64,000 nt of DNA from Panulirus ornatus. Lineage: Eukaryota; Arthropoda; Malacostraca; Decapoda; Palinuridae. A program made the position numbers and the translations under genes. Below, piece by piece: positions 12,201-24,560 of this stretch; the stretch's first letter is position 1, and the number at the start of each line of letters is the position of its first letter. The notes below the pieces were generated by a model. That model was not told where the DNA came from, made no database searches, and saw nothing but the letters and a program-made list of their open reading frames with translations. The stretch covers positions 12,564,518 through 12,628,517 of the forward strand of contig NC_092236.1 in the NCBI RefSeq assembly GCF_036320965.1. The letters run 5' to 3'.

Positions 12201-13747
12201 GGCTCGTGCCGTGCGCGCGCACCCGTCCAAAACAAATGAACATCATTTAATAATACATCAGAACAGACATGGAATTCACTCACTCTCTGTCTCTCCCTCT
12301 CCCCCACTTGTGCTCCACGGTATAAATCATTCCTTAGGAAATTACGGTAACAATAATTTTGATATTACGGATATATCTAAAGATCTAAATTATAATCGTC
12401 TACATTACACAAGCGGTACACGAACAGAAGCCTACATTCCAACCCAAATATTCATTAGGAATGTTTTCCAGCAGGGATCGGCCCACTTCAGGAGGGAGGA
12501 GGAGGAGGAGGAGGAGGGGCGGGGGAGCGTCCGGTGGGCTTGGGTTGGTTCGCTGCCTCGGAATACTGAAGCCAAAATAGCGACGGCGTTAATTTGTGCG
12601 GCTGGGCGAGAGTACGTGTACAATTTCACTCCAGCATTTCGCGGGGTATGACGTTCACATCAGTAAGACATCTTTTTTTCTTTAAGGGGAACACCGTGGC
12701 AGCATAATACATAAACCATAGATGTCAGGACATAGTGAAATTTTGCTACGGTTCCCGGGGTGTTGGCTGAGAGCGTAAAAGAACAGATATCAAGAGGCTG
12801 GGATACCTAGAGAATGATGTATACATGCCAGGACGATGTTGTAACAATCCGACGTTGGAGTGAGGCTCTCAAAGCTCTCCTATGGAACCTGAACCCCTAC
12901 AGGGGAACGGAACACCTTATTATACTTGTCGCTTTTATCAATACGAACCATGACAGATGTGCTCCGTGCCGGCGAGGGAACACATCAGTAGTTGTACAGC
13001 AGCGAAGGCTCACGACAGGTCACCACCTCTATGGCCGAATCGAAGTATTGTTTACACTCCGCAGTATCGAGCCCAGATCTCTATGTAACGATTCGTTGAC
13101 ACGATCAACGACGCAATTAACGTGGACTAAATCCCGTCAACGAGATGATTAATGGCATACTTTACCCCCACATAATTGGCATGCTGTTTTACAGTGACCT
13201 ATTTATTACAAATTCTAAGGAATCAGTCCCAAAAACATCGTCACTCAATACGACAATCAACACAATAATTCAATAATTCTTATAATCGTAAACACAAAGA
13301 CCACAGCAAACGGATATAAAATCTTGCAGGCTTCAGTAAGTTGCAAATGGCCAACTAAGTCACTCAATCTTGCGCGATGTCAGGGTCCGCGCGTGCATTC
13401 CATGAGGACTGTCCATCCAAACTGAGTGAATTTGGTGCAAGTTTTCCCCGGTAACAATTTGCATACCGGGTCCTCAGGCCTGGGGTGCGTGAGTGGGTTC
13501 TTGGGGCGGGTGGGAGGCGGCGGCGGCCGAGCTGTCGATACAGAGGGAATGGGCCGAGTCCTAGCCCCGTCCCTGGTGGCGACGCCCTCGCTCCTCACAC
13601 CACCTCGACAACTCCCCCAACTAATTCACGGCGGAGCAGTCTCGCGAGGAACTCGACACGTGAGATGGATGAACTTAAACAGACGGAGAGAGGAAAGTGG
13701 ACGATTGAAATCGGAGAAAATTACCGAAAATTTTCCAATATAAACAA

Positions 13748-13748
<1 letters not shown>

Positions 13749-13829
<81 letters not shown>
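13749..13829. repeat. (TA)n microsatellite
   Basis: About 40 TA units. Confidence 0.99.
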
Positions 13830-14189
13830 TGATATCTTTTTATTAAGTGGAACCTTTATACATTCGCGTTAAGTGTCACCTCCTGCAACACCACTACACA
13901 TGGATACCCTCCCTCACCTACCTCACCTCCTCCACACACTCCCTTATTTCCCAAAATACCTCACACTCTATCATCCCTCACAACACCTCCCTCACACCTA
14001 CACATACCTGCCTCTTCCTTCCTCCCTATATCATATTTTCTTTTTTACCAAAGGGTAAAATGATCTCAACCCACCGCAGGTAAAACCAATTCCTCACAAG
14101 AACGAACGACGGACGTCCACTGAAATGCATTTCGTGTTTACACACAACACGTCCCCCATATTGCATACCACCATACCTGGCGTCACCCT

Positions 14190-14475
14190 GGTCGGGCCTC
14201 ACTCCTCACCCTGGCCACCACACACTCTCCTCATCCTGACTACCACTCACACCCTTCAACCTGGCCACCACCCTCACCCCTCACCCTAACCACCACCCGC
14301 GCCTCTCAAACCCTGGCCACCACCCGCACCCTTCACCCTAGCCACGACCCACACTGATATAACACACTATCCGGCCTCCACCCACGCCCCTCAAAGCCTG
14401 GCCACCACCCGCAAACCTTCACCCTAGCCGCGACCCACACTGATATAACACACTATCCGGCCTCCATCCACGTAA
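14190..14475. repeat. CCACC-rich tandem repeat with 85-bp duplication
   Basis: Units of GGCCACCACCCGCACCCTTC type. A longer block, CTGGCCACC through ATATAACACACTATCCGG, occurs twice starting near 14313 and 14398. Confidence 0.85.
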
Positions 14476-15017
14476 ACCCGAAGCCATGCCATCAAACCCT
14501 CCACTTACCCTGTCTCCCTCCCATACTCGTCTATGTACATACCAGGCGATACCATCCATCCCTTTCACCTGCCCTATGACCTTCCATAACCTTAAACCTG
14601 AATCAAGCTCCATCGATCTACATGTATAACACTGTCATAACTCGTTTTCCCTCACACTCTATTGTACATAACTCGAAAAATCCGCAATTAGAAATGGCGA
14701 CAGCACAACCATCAGGCGCCAAAGTAACACGACTTTCCAAAATAACCGCGAAATCTGTGACCACAACCCCATACTCGTGCCGAAAAAGTATAACTACTTT
14801 CCGAAAAATCCGCAAAATCTACGACAACCACACCTTTTACGTACCAAAGTAATCCTGCTTTCTAAGAAAAAGTAAACCCCTGACTTTGCGACCGCATTCG
14901 TCTTTGAGGCACCAAAGTAACTTTCAAAAAGATATCCGTAAAAATCTTTGACCACACCTGCGCCTCTTCTGGTACCAAACTAAAACTACTTTCCAAAAAC
15001 TCCGCAGAAACTGGGCC

Positions 15018-15049
<32 letters not shown>
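15018..15049. repeat. (CA)n microsatellite
   Basis: About 16 CA units. Confidence 0.97.
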
Positions 15050-15052
<3 letters not shown>

Positions 15053-15334
15053 TTTCCAGGTAGCGAAGTATATGAAAGAGCCAGAGCCTGGAAGGCTGTG
15101 AACACACCCACCTTCTCCATAACTCTGGAGCCTCTCACACCGTAAACGGGCGTTCGTCACCTCATATTGGCCCCTTCTCACAGGGGCGTCCGTTGTCCTC
15201 CGCTCTTACCTCCAGCAATACCAACACCCAAATGCTTTTAGATGTTCCTCCTCTTTTTTTTTCCCCCCTTTTTCCATAAACTTCACTGTAAACGAAGCTA
15301 ATGTTGAGTTCATCTGGGAACAACGCTGCGTTCG

Positions 15335-15850
15335 TGAGATCATGAAGCTTCATTCACGAACGCTGGTTGATGCTGCATTCATGAGGCCTGAAGCTTCATT
15401 CGCGAATGCTGGTGACGCTGCATTTATGAGGCCTGAAGCTTCATTCGCGAATGCTGGTGGCGCTGCATTCATGAGGCCTGAAGCTTCATTCGCGGATGCT
15501 GGTGACGCCTGCATTCATGAGGCCTGAAGCTTCATTCGCGGATGCTGGTGACGCCGCATTTATGAAAACTGACATATCTGCGTCATGAGGACTAATACAG
15601 TCATTCATCAGTGGTGATGCTGCATTCATGAACACTTGTTTCAATCGCCGGTGCTAACGATGTGTTGATGAAAACAAATACCTTATTTACCAGTGTGGAC
15701 ACTGCATTCATGGAAACTACCATTTCATTCACCAATGGTGACATTGTATTCACGTGAACTAGTACTTCATTCACCAGTGGTGATAGTGAATTCGTGACGA
15801 CTACCATTTCGTTCAGTAGCGGGTACGTGAATTCATGAAGGTAATGTGAC
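15335..15850 (+). repeat. 45-bp minisatellite with decayed extension
   Basis: Five good copies (15335-15560) of a 45-bp unit containing GAAGCTTCATTCGCGAATGC and GCATTCATGAGGCCT. They are followed to about 15850 by diverged copies with TTCATTCACCAGTGGTGA-like words. The period is a multiple of three, so a 15-residue repeat frame stays open; it is not a gene. Confidence 0.9.
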
Positions 15851-15889
15851 AGTATTCGAGGAAATTCACTCTGACTTCACTATAGAAAT

Positions 15890-16335
15890 TTAAACTGCAT
15901 TCACAAGGACTCCAGCTAAATTCATTGCTAATACCGACGCATTCGTTAAGATTAAGAATACATTATATGAATTAAAACTGCATTCACAAGGACTCCAGCT
16001 AAATTCATCGCTAATAACGACGCATTCATTAAGATTAAGAATACATTATATGAATTAAAACTGCCTCTCTCAGAAGTACAGCATTCCTCAAAACTAATGC
16101 TACATCCACATTCATCGGACAAACTAAACTAGATTCCCCCAAAACTATCGCTGAATGCGCCGGGAAAGCAAGCACTAATACAGCATTCATCAGAACTTAA
16201 ACCCCCTCTTAGCCTACCTTAAAGAAAAGAAAAGAATGAAAAAACTCACCAACGCACTAATACTGCATTCATCAGAACTTAAACCCCCTCTTAGCCTACC
16301 TTAAAGAAAAGAATGAAAAAAAAAACTCACCAACA
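15890..16335 (+). repeat. two local ~80-bp tandem duplications
   Basis: AAACTGCATTCACAAGGACT starts near-identical blocks at about 15892 and 15975. ATACTGCATTCATCAGAACT-type blocks start at about 16178 and 16260. Both keep the GCATTCAT word of the adjacent 45-bp array and may derive from it. Confidence 0.85.
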
Positions 16336-16454
16336 AACTTCCTTCAAACTTGTAAGAAACACTGGGAAGCTACTTTTCCCTTCCTTCAGACTATCCAGAA
16401 GATGAACCATACTTTAACCCCCTTCCTCTGAGTTGAAAACAGCCACTAAGCCAT

Positions 16455-16580
16455 ACTCTAGTCCTCTCGTACCGCCGTGCTGAAAGGGTGGTACCGCCAT
16501 GCTTGAGAGTCGTACCGTCATGCTCAAAGGTCGTTCCGTCATGATCAAGGGGTCGTACCGGTGTGCTCAAAGGGTGGTTC
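16455..16580 (-). repeat. 21-bp family, minus-orientation array
   Basis: Five copies of the inverted motif (GTCGTACCGTCATGCTCAAA type) with GATCAAGGGGTCGTACC near the end. Confidence 0.85.
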
Positions 16581-16599
16581 ATCCTTAGATGCAAAGGTA

Positions 16600-16842
16600 G
16601 AATAATCAGGAGCTTGTTGCTTGCGTGCCCCATCACTAGCTCGACCAGGCAATACTCAGCAAACGACAGCGTCATATGATTACTGTGTGGGTGTTGGCAA
16701 CTCAAGGGTGGGCCGTTTTGATAACTATTTCTTTCCCTACACCTCAAAGCTTTGGAACTCTCTCCCCTCTCATGTCTTTCGCAATACTTATGACCTGGCA
16801 CTTTTTAAGAGACAGGTATTTCACACCCTCCAAAATTCGTAA
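16600..16842 (+). pseudogene. LINE C-terminal tail fragment
   Basis: The frame reads GNSRVGRFDNYFFPYTSKLW then NSLPSHVFRNTYDLALFKRQ and stops at 16842. The R-F/Y-D-N-FFPYTS-LWNSLP block followed by a FK-R-V segment is the usual end of Jockey/RTE-like LINE polymerases. Only this tail is present; the RT domain is absent upstream. It may keep the natural 3' end of the element. Confidence 0.75.
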
Positions 16843-17990
16843 GTACTTTTCCGTGTGCATCACTTTTCCCTTTCATTAACATTTTAACTTTCTTTCCGTG
16901 AGTGAAGCTTCCAACATAAAAATTATGTAAAACAAAATATTTTTTAGATTTAGAGGTATCTTTATAGAATCAAAGAAGTGGATTAATAGTTCATGCTGAG
17001 TTATATGAAGCCACAAATGCAGACAATGTATACAAAAGTTTAAAGAAGTTATAAGATACCAGAGAAAGCTCAAGAAATGGAGCTGGGAACTGTACAACTA
17101 GATAACTACAAATAAGTCATTACACACACCCGAACGTATACAGAGAACCGACCTGACAACTCTTTAATTGATCGCTGGCCTGTAATGATTATATCCTTGT
17201 GTTGACCTACACCACAGGGGGTGACAACATCATGGCTGGAAAATGTGATAGAGGAGGATGAGCCCCTCCCGCATGACCGTGATTAACAAGATGGATTAGG
17301 CAATTAAGCGTTGCGGGCAGGGCTCCGGACACGGATGGCCAGCGGGGTAATGTTGTTGTGGGGGGGGATGGAAGGGGTCGGGGCGTCCTCGACTGCTGGT
17401 GGTAAGGCGAGGCAAGTGGCTGACAATGCCAGTGCACAAGTGTCCACATCTTACATCAACATTATCACCCAACCAACCCCATCCATCTCTTCGTACATCG
17501 AGCAACAACGGTTGCATCACGGCCCCCTTACATCGACGTCACATCCCTCGTAACGAAGCAACATAATAGTCATCACCATAATCCCCTGTATCCTCAAACC
17601 AGACGAAAACGAGGAACACTTGGACATCCACTACAACACGGTAGGGTCAAACACGAGCAACACATGGAGAACATTATGGTAACGCCAGCTCAAAACAGTA
17701 TCGACAGATTCCTCCAACACAAAAGCTTTCTGTCGTTCAGTAGAGTAACAGATGCTGAGGTGATATCTCCTCTGTACATCCTCTCACATACTCAAGTGCA
17801 AAGGCACTCCATCAGTTTACCGAGCTTTCACGGGCGTCCCACGGAGGGCAGTCCATCTTCCAGAGGCAGGGAGCAACAGACTACTTGATTAAGTCTTGTA
17901 ACATGCTACATATCTCGCCTGGGCATTATTCACATGACTCGAAGATGTGTGGCGTGCGGAGTGGCTCTCCGGCCTCCCTCGCATGGTCAA

Positions 17991-17993
<3 letters not shown>

Positions 17994-18026
<33 letters not shown>
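17994..18026. repeat. (TA)n microsatellite
   Basis: About 16 TA units. Confidence 0.97.
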
Positions 18027-18029
<3 letters not shown>

Positions 18030-18133
18030 GCACTTGAGGAAGCCACTCTGTCTATAGGAGGATGAATAGTATTCACGTGCCAACAGAGATCACTTCCTGC
18101 GATATATCACTTCAGTATCTTTACAGAATACAC

Positions 18134-18300
18134 CTGCGTGGTGTAGTGGTTAGTCACTGACCAAGATTCCCGCACGGGTCCGATCCGGGGTTCGAGTCCC
18201 GGGCGTGGCAGTCGGCCCACAGCCAACCAAGATGTTCATCTTCTCATCGGGGATGGTTGGCAAATGTGTATCTGGCTTAGGCTAAGGTGTGTATCTGTAA
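18134..18300 (+). mobile_element. tRNA-derived SINE, copy 1
   Basis: The head (18136-18210) has a box A-like GTGGTGTAGTGGTTAG and a perfect box B-like GGGGTTCGAGTCCCG, spaced as in a tRNA. The 5' and 3' ends do not form an acceptor stem, so it is not a working tRNA. The tail carries GGCCCACAGCCAACCAAG, then TTCATC and GGGGATGGTTGGC. A second copy with the same tail words starts near 19014. RNA polymerase III promoter function is inferred from the boxes. Confidence 0.75.
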
Positions 18301-18504
18301 ACATACATGATCAAAGTGATGGCCGTATACAAGGTCAAGTGACGTTGCAACACGAGTGTAAAGCCGTAATACACAAACAGTAATCAAAGATAATCCCATT
18401 GGTCATCTCTATTCGATATCAAGCCTTTCATCACAGGAATGATGACAACATACTCCCTGAAAGTGCACACCAGTATTGTATGATAGTGGTATCTATCAAT
18501 ACAA

Positions 18505-18696
18505 CTGGGGATTAGGGAGAAAGAGTACTTCCCAGGTATTCCCTGCGTATCATAAAAGACGACTAAAATGGGAGGGAGCGGGGGGGGGCTGGAAATCCTC
18601 CCCTCCAGTTTTTATCTTTTCCAAAAGAAGGAATAGTGAAGGGGGCCAAGTGAGGACATTTCCTCTTAGGCTCAGTCCTCTGCTATCAACGCTAAT
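18505..18696 (+). mobile_element. dispersed element family 1, truncated copy
   Basis: Shares long blocks with 41551-41781: GGGGATTAGGG, GTATTCCCTGCGT, GGGAGGGAGCGGGGG, GGCTGGAAATCCTCCCCTC, TTCCAAAAGAAGGAA and CTCAGTCCTCTG. It lacks the GCTAACGCGGGAAATGGCGA end found in the other two copies and has no (TA)n next to it. Confidence 0.85.
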
Positions 18697-18889
18697 ACTG
18701 CTGTATGTGACGACGTTTCATTCCTGTAATATGATTCTGCCGTCACACTAACGAATGATGCAATTACAAAGGAAACAGTAAGACAAGAAGGCAATAGAGG
18801 CGGGACTTTTCCAGTGAACTGCACTGCATGGCATCATTTTAACAAAGGCAATTGCCAGTACGTTCGTACGTGCCACCCACACATCATCG

Positions 18890-18892
<3 letters not shown>

Positions 18893-18959
<67 letters not shown>
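18893..18959. repeat. (CT)n microsatellite
   Basis: About 33 CT units. Confidence 0.98.
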
Positions 18960-18960
<1 letters not shown>

Positions 18961-19013
18961 CTGCGTATAGTGTAGAGGTCCTAGTACCTGCCACTCCGTT
19001 ATGTTTATAACCT

Positions 19014-19140
19014 TCCTTTGTGAAGTGGTTGGCGCTGCGACCCACAAACCTCACGGGCTCGAAGGGGTTCGAGTCCCGAAGAGGGTGGGCAGCAGCAGGC
19101 CCACAGCCAACCGTTCATCATCAGCTGTTCATCCCCTTTG
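19014..19140 (+). mobile_element. tRNA-derived SINE, copy 2
   Basis: Box A-like TGAAGTGGTTGGCGCTGCGA, box B-like GGGGTTCGAGTCCCG, then GGCCCACAGCCAACC and TTCATC as in copy 1. More diverged in the head. Confidence 0.7.
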
Positions 19141-19178
19141 AGAGTTAGTCAGTTGTTGGATACTTGGTGTGAACTGGC

Positions 19179-19189
<11 letters not shown>

Positions 19190-19244
<55 letters not shown>
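19190..19244. repeat. (GA)n microsatellite
   Basis: Short GT run then about 26 GA units, just 3' of SINE copy 2. Confidence 0.97.
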
Positions 19245-19247
<3 letters not shown>

Positions 19248-19528
19248 GGTACATGGATAAGGCACTAGGCAATTCGAGTGAAACTCTCTCCCTGTAACAC
19301 ACCCACACACCCACACTACACCTTACATCTTAACGCCGTCAGCACAAACATATCACGACCATTTTTCTCCATTTTTACCCTCATTTTGTGGGCTATTTAC
19401 GTATTAGTTTTCTCTGGTGCCTCCACATGCCTTTGATCTTTATTCAAAGGTTCTTGTCCAATACATGTCCGGGACTCGTCAGTTTTACCCTGGGTTGCCA
19501 ACACCAGAAAGGTCATCAGCAGGTTTCC

Positions 19529-19530
<2 letters not shown>

Positions 19531-19594
<64 letters not shown>

Positions 19595-19595
19595 C
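19531..19595. repeat. (GT)n(GA)n microsatellite
   Basis: About 28 GT units followed by a short GA run. Confidence 0.97.
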
Positions 19596-19809
19596 GAGGG
19601 AAAATTTGGAAAATGGCTGCTCTTTTCCGCCCTCGCGAAACGCTTTGGTTGTTCTATTTTTGAGGAACTTTGCTTTCCTGAGACAGAGCTTGAGATCTGC
19701 CACGACGATCTTGGAGTTAGGAAAAAAAAAACAAGTATATTAAAAAAGTTTGAATAAAAAAAAAAAGTGCCAAGGTACTTTGAAGTTCGGAAAAAAGGTC
19801 AAAGTTAGT

Positions 19810-19810
<1 letters not shown>

Positions 19811-19886
<76 letters not shown>
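19811..19886. repeat. (GA)n microsatellite
   Basis: About 38 GA units ending in a G run. Confidence 0.98.
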
Positions 19887-19891
<5 letters not shown>

Positions 19892-19979
19892 CACCTCGGC
19901 TCCCAACTTTGAAAAGCGACCCCAAGTCAGCCTAACATAGGAAAAAAAAAGAAAAGGCCAGCGATTGAGGGATCATTAC

Positions 19980-20200
19980 GCTGCCATTGTTCAACAGTGC
20001 TATTGTTAAACTCTGCCGTCGTTAAGTACTGCTGTCTTTAAGCACCTCTATCGTTTAACACTGCCATCGTTAAACACCAGTATCGTTAAATACTGGTATC
20101 GCTAAAAACTGCTATCGTTCAAAACTACTATCAAGAAACACTGTTGACACTAAACATTTCTCTCGTGGAATACTGCTACCTCTAAACAGAATCATCGTTT
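19980..20200. repeat. decayed ~16-bp tandem repeat
   Basis: Loose copies of ATCGTTAAACACTGCT. Period and sequence are poorly kept. Confidence 0.6.
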
Positions 20201-20211
20201 AAGCATGATGC

Positions 20212-20350
20212 ATTCATTTATATATATCCGTAACTGAGGTAATAGTTCATTTATATATGTCCGTAACTGAGGTAATAGTTCATTTATATATATCCATAAC
20301 TGAGGTAATAGTTCATTTATATATGTCCGTAACTGAGGTAATAGTTCGGT
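20212..20350. repeat. 33-bp minisatellite
   Basis: Four close copies of a unit with TTCATTTATATATGTCCGTA followed by ACTGAGGTAATAG. Confidence 0.93.
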
Positions 20351-21514
20351 GCAGAGCCAAGCTTTCATTCCTCCTATGACACAGACGGCGTAGCGGATCC
20401 CGCTATCCCTTGCTCGAGATTGCGCCACCATCGGCACATCCCCCATCCAACGTCTTGGACGTGCTAACACCAGCGTATCCCGCTGTGTTGACGAGAATTA
20501 CCCCACACAGCATTTACCGAATCTCTCCAAAATCTCCAGGTATATTTCCCGCGTCTTACCTAGGCACAGAAAATCTCCCTGGACAACACAAGTCCACTGC
20601 AATTCTCGATGACACACTACCTACAATTCGCATCAGTGTGAGAAAGACGGGTACCATCCGTTCAGCATTCTATACACACAGTTTTTCCCCTCCCTCTTTG
20701 TACACATATTGTCAGCAGCATAGCTCCGCTGTAGCCTAGCTGTGAAATGCCATAACACAGTCACACGCGAGCCATCTTACAGGCATAGGCGACAGAGAAG
20801 CTTTACGAAGCATTTAAAAACCTGCTTCACGAACCTCCCACAGACTAAATTGACAAAGCTGTTTGGCGAACTTACGTGGCGAACATATGAGAAAAAGAAT
20901 AAGAGTTGTTTGGCATAATGACTGACCAAGCCTACTCCAGAGACCCGACTTGACAAGCCGTCACACAAACATACTCGACGGATCTACATAAGGAAAACTG
21001 ACAAACCCATTGAGGACTCCTGTTTGACGGGAGTCGTCGACCAGCTTCCCCGCTGCACTGGTCCTCATCATCACTTACCAACACCACCGCTTGGAGGAGA
21101 AGGAGTGGGGGGTGGGGAATAGAAGCCGTAAGGATGGGTATCCTTGAATTCAAAGCCTAAAAGAATGATCCACTCGAGTCTATAGACTTCGACAAGTGGA
21201 TTAATCTGGTGAGCAGCTGAGTAAGGCCTTTAAACCCAAGTTAGACGAGGGAAGGAGGCCGTGGTAAAATCTCACTGTGTCTGGCAAATAGTATTATCAC
21301 CTTATAGAATACGCCCCTACCCACCCACCACTCCTGGGGGGAGAAGACTTTGTCGCTTCGTCTACAAAAAGGACGATGATACCATAAGCCTGAAATACTA
21401 GGAATGGGGTCCTGTTAACCGTGTCTGGTACTACTCAACACAGCCAGGCTCAGAGCTACCAGTGATTGACGATTATGATCAGCTTTGAACACGACGAAAA
21501 CGATTCCCTCGCAC

Positions 21515-22040
21515 GTTCCTTTTACAGAACGGTACGGCCCTTGAACGCAACGGCACGGTCCTTGAGCACGATACTTAAAACACAACAGTATGGCCCTTGA
21601 AGACAACGTACGGCCCTTGAACACAACGGTACGTCCCTTGAGCACAATACTTAAACACAACAGTATGGCCCTTGAAGACAACGGAACGGCCCTTGAACAC
21701 AACGGTGCGTCCCTTGAGCACAATACTTAAACACAACAGTATGGCCCTTATAGACAACGGTACGGCCCTTGAACACAACGGTGCGTCCCTTCAGCACAAT
21801 ACTTAAACACAACAGTATGTCCCTTGAGCACAACAGCACGGCCCTTGAGCACGATAATACCGATCCTAGAGTAGGAACATTGAGTACGTCAGTTTCGACC
21901 CTTATGCACAAAGGCACGACCCCTCCGCATGACAGTACGACCCTGGACCAAATGATTCGACTCTTAAGCACCTTTGAATGTCAGGCCAGAGGCCAGACCA
22001 TCATACCCACGGGTCGTGAGGTCGTGCTTAAGGGGTCAGC
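21515..22040 (+). repeat. 21-bp family, long decayed array with inverted end
   Basis: About 20 copies like GTACGGCCCTTGAACACAAC in + orientation to about 21990. One inverted copy (GGTCGTGAGGTCGTGCTTAA followed by GGGGT) closes it at about 22010-22037. Confidence 0.85.
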
Positions 22041-22277
22041 CGGCTCCGTTACGCCCGAGAACTCCCACCTAAAGAACATCTATCCATCAAGTAAGGTAAA
22101 CACACAAGCAAAAAAAGAAAAAAAAAAAAAAAAGCGGTCAGATGACAACCTTTTACTAACAAATTCCTTTAATTTCAACAGAATTATTAAAGCTGGCGAT
22201 CCATATAAACAGCATACAACAACGGAGGTGATTTTTTTAATCATCATTTCCCACTTGCTACCAGTTCAAAAACTAGG

Positions 22278-22278
<1 letters not shown>

Positions 22279-22365
<87 letters not shown>
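22279..22365. repeat. (TA)n microsatellite
   Basis: About 43 TA units. Confidence 0.99.
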
Positions 22366-22367
<2 letters not shown>

Positions 22368-23174
22368 GGCGCAGATGTGGTCTTATTTTTAGAGACGTAA
22401 TGGCCAGCATCCCAAGCAGGGCGGTGGTGGTAATTGTGGACTCCAACACTAGGTGAGGCTTGGGTGAGGCGCTGATCTGGCAGCCCAAGTGAACGAGAAA
22501 TGGGTCAGAGACGCCTCTCCTGGGAGGACCTGACTGGAAGAAGTTCACGCTAAAGATGATGGAAGAAGAAGACGGAGGAGATGAGGAAAAAAGAAAAAAA
22601 ATAATGTAGCTGGCCGCCTAAGGGTGGTGAAATCCTCTTATTTTCATAAATCTTAAGCAGGTCTTTGTGGGGTAAATGAAGCGCGTGTACAGAAAGGGTA
22701 TAATCTCCCAACACCATAAGCCAAGCATCAGCTGACTTGCTTGCCTTCCCTCCCAGCCACGCCTCTCACCCCACCCACCACCTATCCTCCTCCTCCTCCT
22801 CTCGCCGCCGGCCTCCTGTTTCTCCGGATGTAAACACACCTTCCCTCCACAGAGGACATTCCCTCCTCCCGTACAACTTAACAACGCTCAGCTGACCCCG
22901 ACAGATGCCTCGAGACGCGAGGGGAGGAAAACAGACCAACGGGTATGAAATATCCTCCCTGGACGAAAATGCGAGAGTAAAGCCTCTTTGGACGGCACTC
23001 CAACAGGATTTCCTAAGCGACTGGAATACTTGATCAGAGTGGCTGGCGAAGTTTTCTCTCGCGCGCGCGGCCCGCTCACCTCGACACCCCGCTGTGGGGG
23101 GTAACTTGTGTGCTCTTCTTGACCATGAGCCGTCCGCTGTACCCAGGTATCTGACTCTAATTCGGTTGTTCAGA

Positions 23175-23207
23175 GTATGTGTGTGTGTGTGTGGGGGGGG
23201 GGGGGTT
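23175..23207. repeat. (GT)n followed by poly-G
   Basis: About 9 GT units then a run of about 13 G. Confidence 0.95.
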
Positions 23208-23316
23208 ATATCTAAATATGTCTAACGTAAAAGCGAAATACATTTAATGGAAACAAAATACGGCAAATCCTAAAAGAAAAAAATAAGCGGTCAAATTATC
23301 CCGAGACAATGTTACT

Positions 23317-23319
<3 letters not shown>

Positions 23320-23409
<90 letters not shown>
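23320..23409. repeat. (AG)n microsatellite
   Basis: About 45 AG units. Confidence 0.99.
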
Positions 23410-23413
<4 letters not shown>

Positions 23414-24379
23414 TTACTGGCGACAGCAAATCAGAAATCAGTTCATGCACGGTCTCTACAGCAGCGTATCATCAAGAACCAGTATTTCCAGGTCACGCTG
23501 ATAACAAATACAGCATATGGTGGCTGGGTCTGTTCTTACGTGATCCTCTCGTCATATGGGCACCGTGATTACAGTCATTAATGTCTTTTTCTTTACGTCT
23601 TTCTTAATACTAAACAAACGCTTGCTGAACTGATTTACGGGTTTGCTCTAGCGATTTAAGGGACGGCTTATCTTACCGAAGAGTTCCCGTCACAGACTGT
23701 CGGGGTCTTTGACTGAAGGGCTGCTCAAGCGAGTTGAAGAACTGGAGTCAACACTAAACCCCATGCGGCAGTACCTCTGGCATAGTGGATGACTCCCGCC
23801 TGGCTACTTGTGAAGGTCGCCTGCAGATGAGGAGGTGCGACGCCCGCTGGCCGATGAAGGGACTCACTCGGGCTTGTGCTTGGGTGTTGCCTCTACATCA
23901 ACTGTTGGTTTACACTGTCAACACCGCCATGTTTGTCCTCTCCCGCACCATCCTGTCCTGGTCAGTTGGGTGACGTATTCTGCTCCCGTCTTGCCGGTAT
24001 ACATCGTCGTTTCTCTGTACCAACCTCCATGAACAGCTGCTGATTGGGTGCTGTTCTCGTCTTCATCCAGCAGCTACGACGCACCGGCTACCCCATGGGA
24101 ACTCCACGGAGAAGGCAAGGCTCCTTGTCGTATACATTAGAATAGACAAAACACCTTCGAAGTGTTGTCTGCCGATCTCATAGAGGTATTGTAAGCCAGG
24201 CTCTTTGGTTCTTATTGGCATAAGTGATCGAGACGGATTATTATTCAAGCAGTCGAAATCCTGATCCCTGTCTTACAGGTATCGTAAATTCCTCACTTCG
24301 GCTTAGGTGAGGTGAATAGGAATCCTCCCATCCCTTCACCTCATCATGCATGGTCAACAGTGTGGACAGGCCTCTTGCA

Positions 24380-24560
24380 GTGTGTCCAGTGTCCTACACC
24401 TAGAACCTTCATCACTGCTCGCCACTTTCATCACTGGTGCATCACTGTTATCATTCGCGTCATCAGGCGCTGCCTCACCACTCGTGCCTCACAGTCATCA
24501 CTGGCGCATCTCTGTCATCAGCTGTGCCGCATTCATCAGTGACGCACCGCAGGAACCATT
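24380..24560. repeat. CATCA-rich decayed minisatellite
   Basis: Recurring TCATCACTGGTGCATCACTG-like words without strict period. Confidence 0.55.

Noticed and set aside
15342..15527. Protein with 15-residue repeats
   Set aside because: Product of the 45-bp minisatellite.
18136..18210. Functional tRNA gene
   Set aside because: The boxes are good but the ends do not pair as an acceptor stem and the sequence continues into a tail shared with a second copy, so it is a SINE head.
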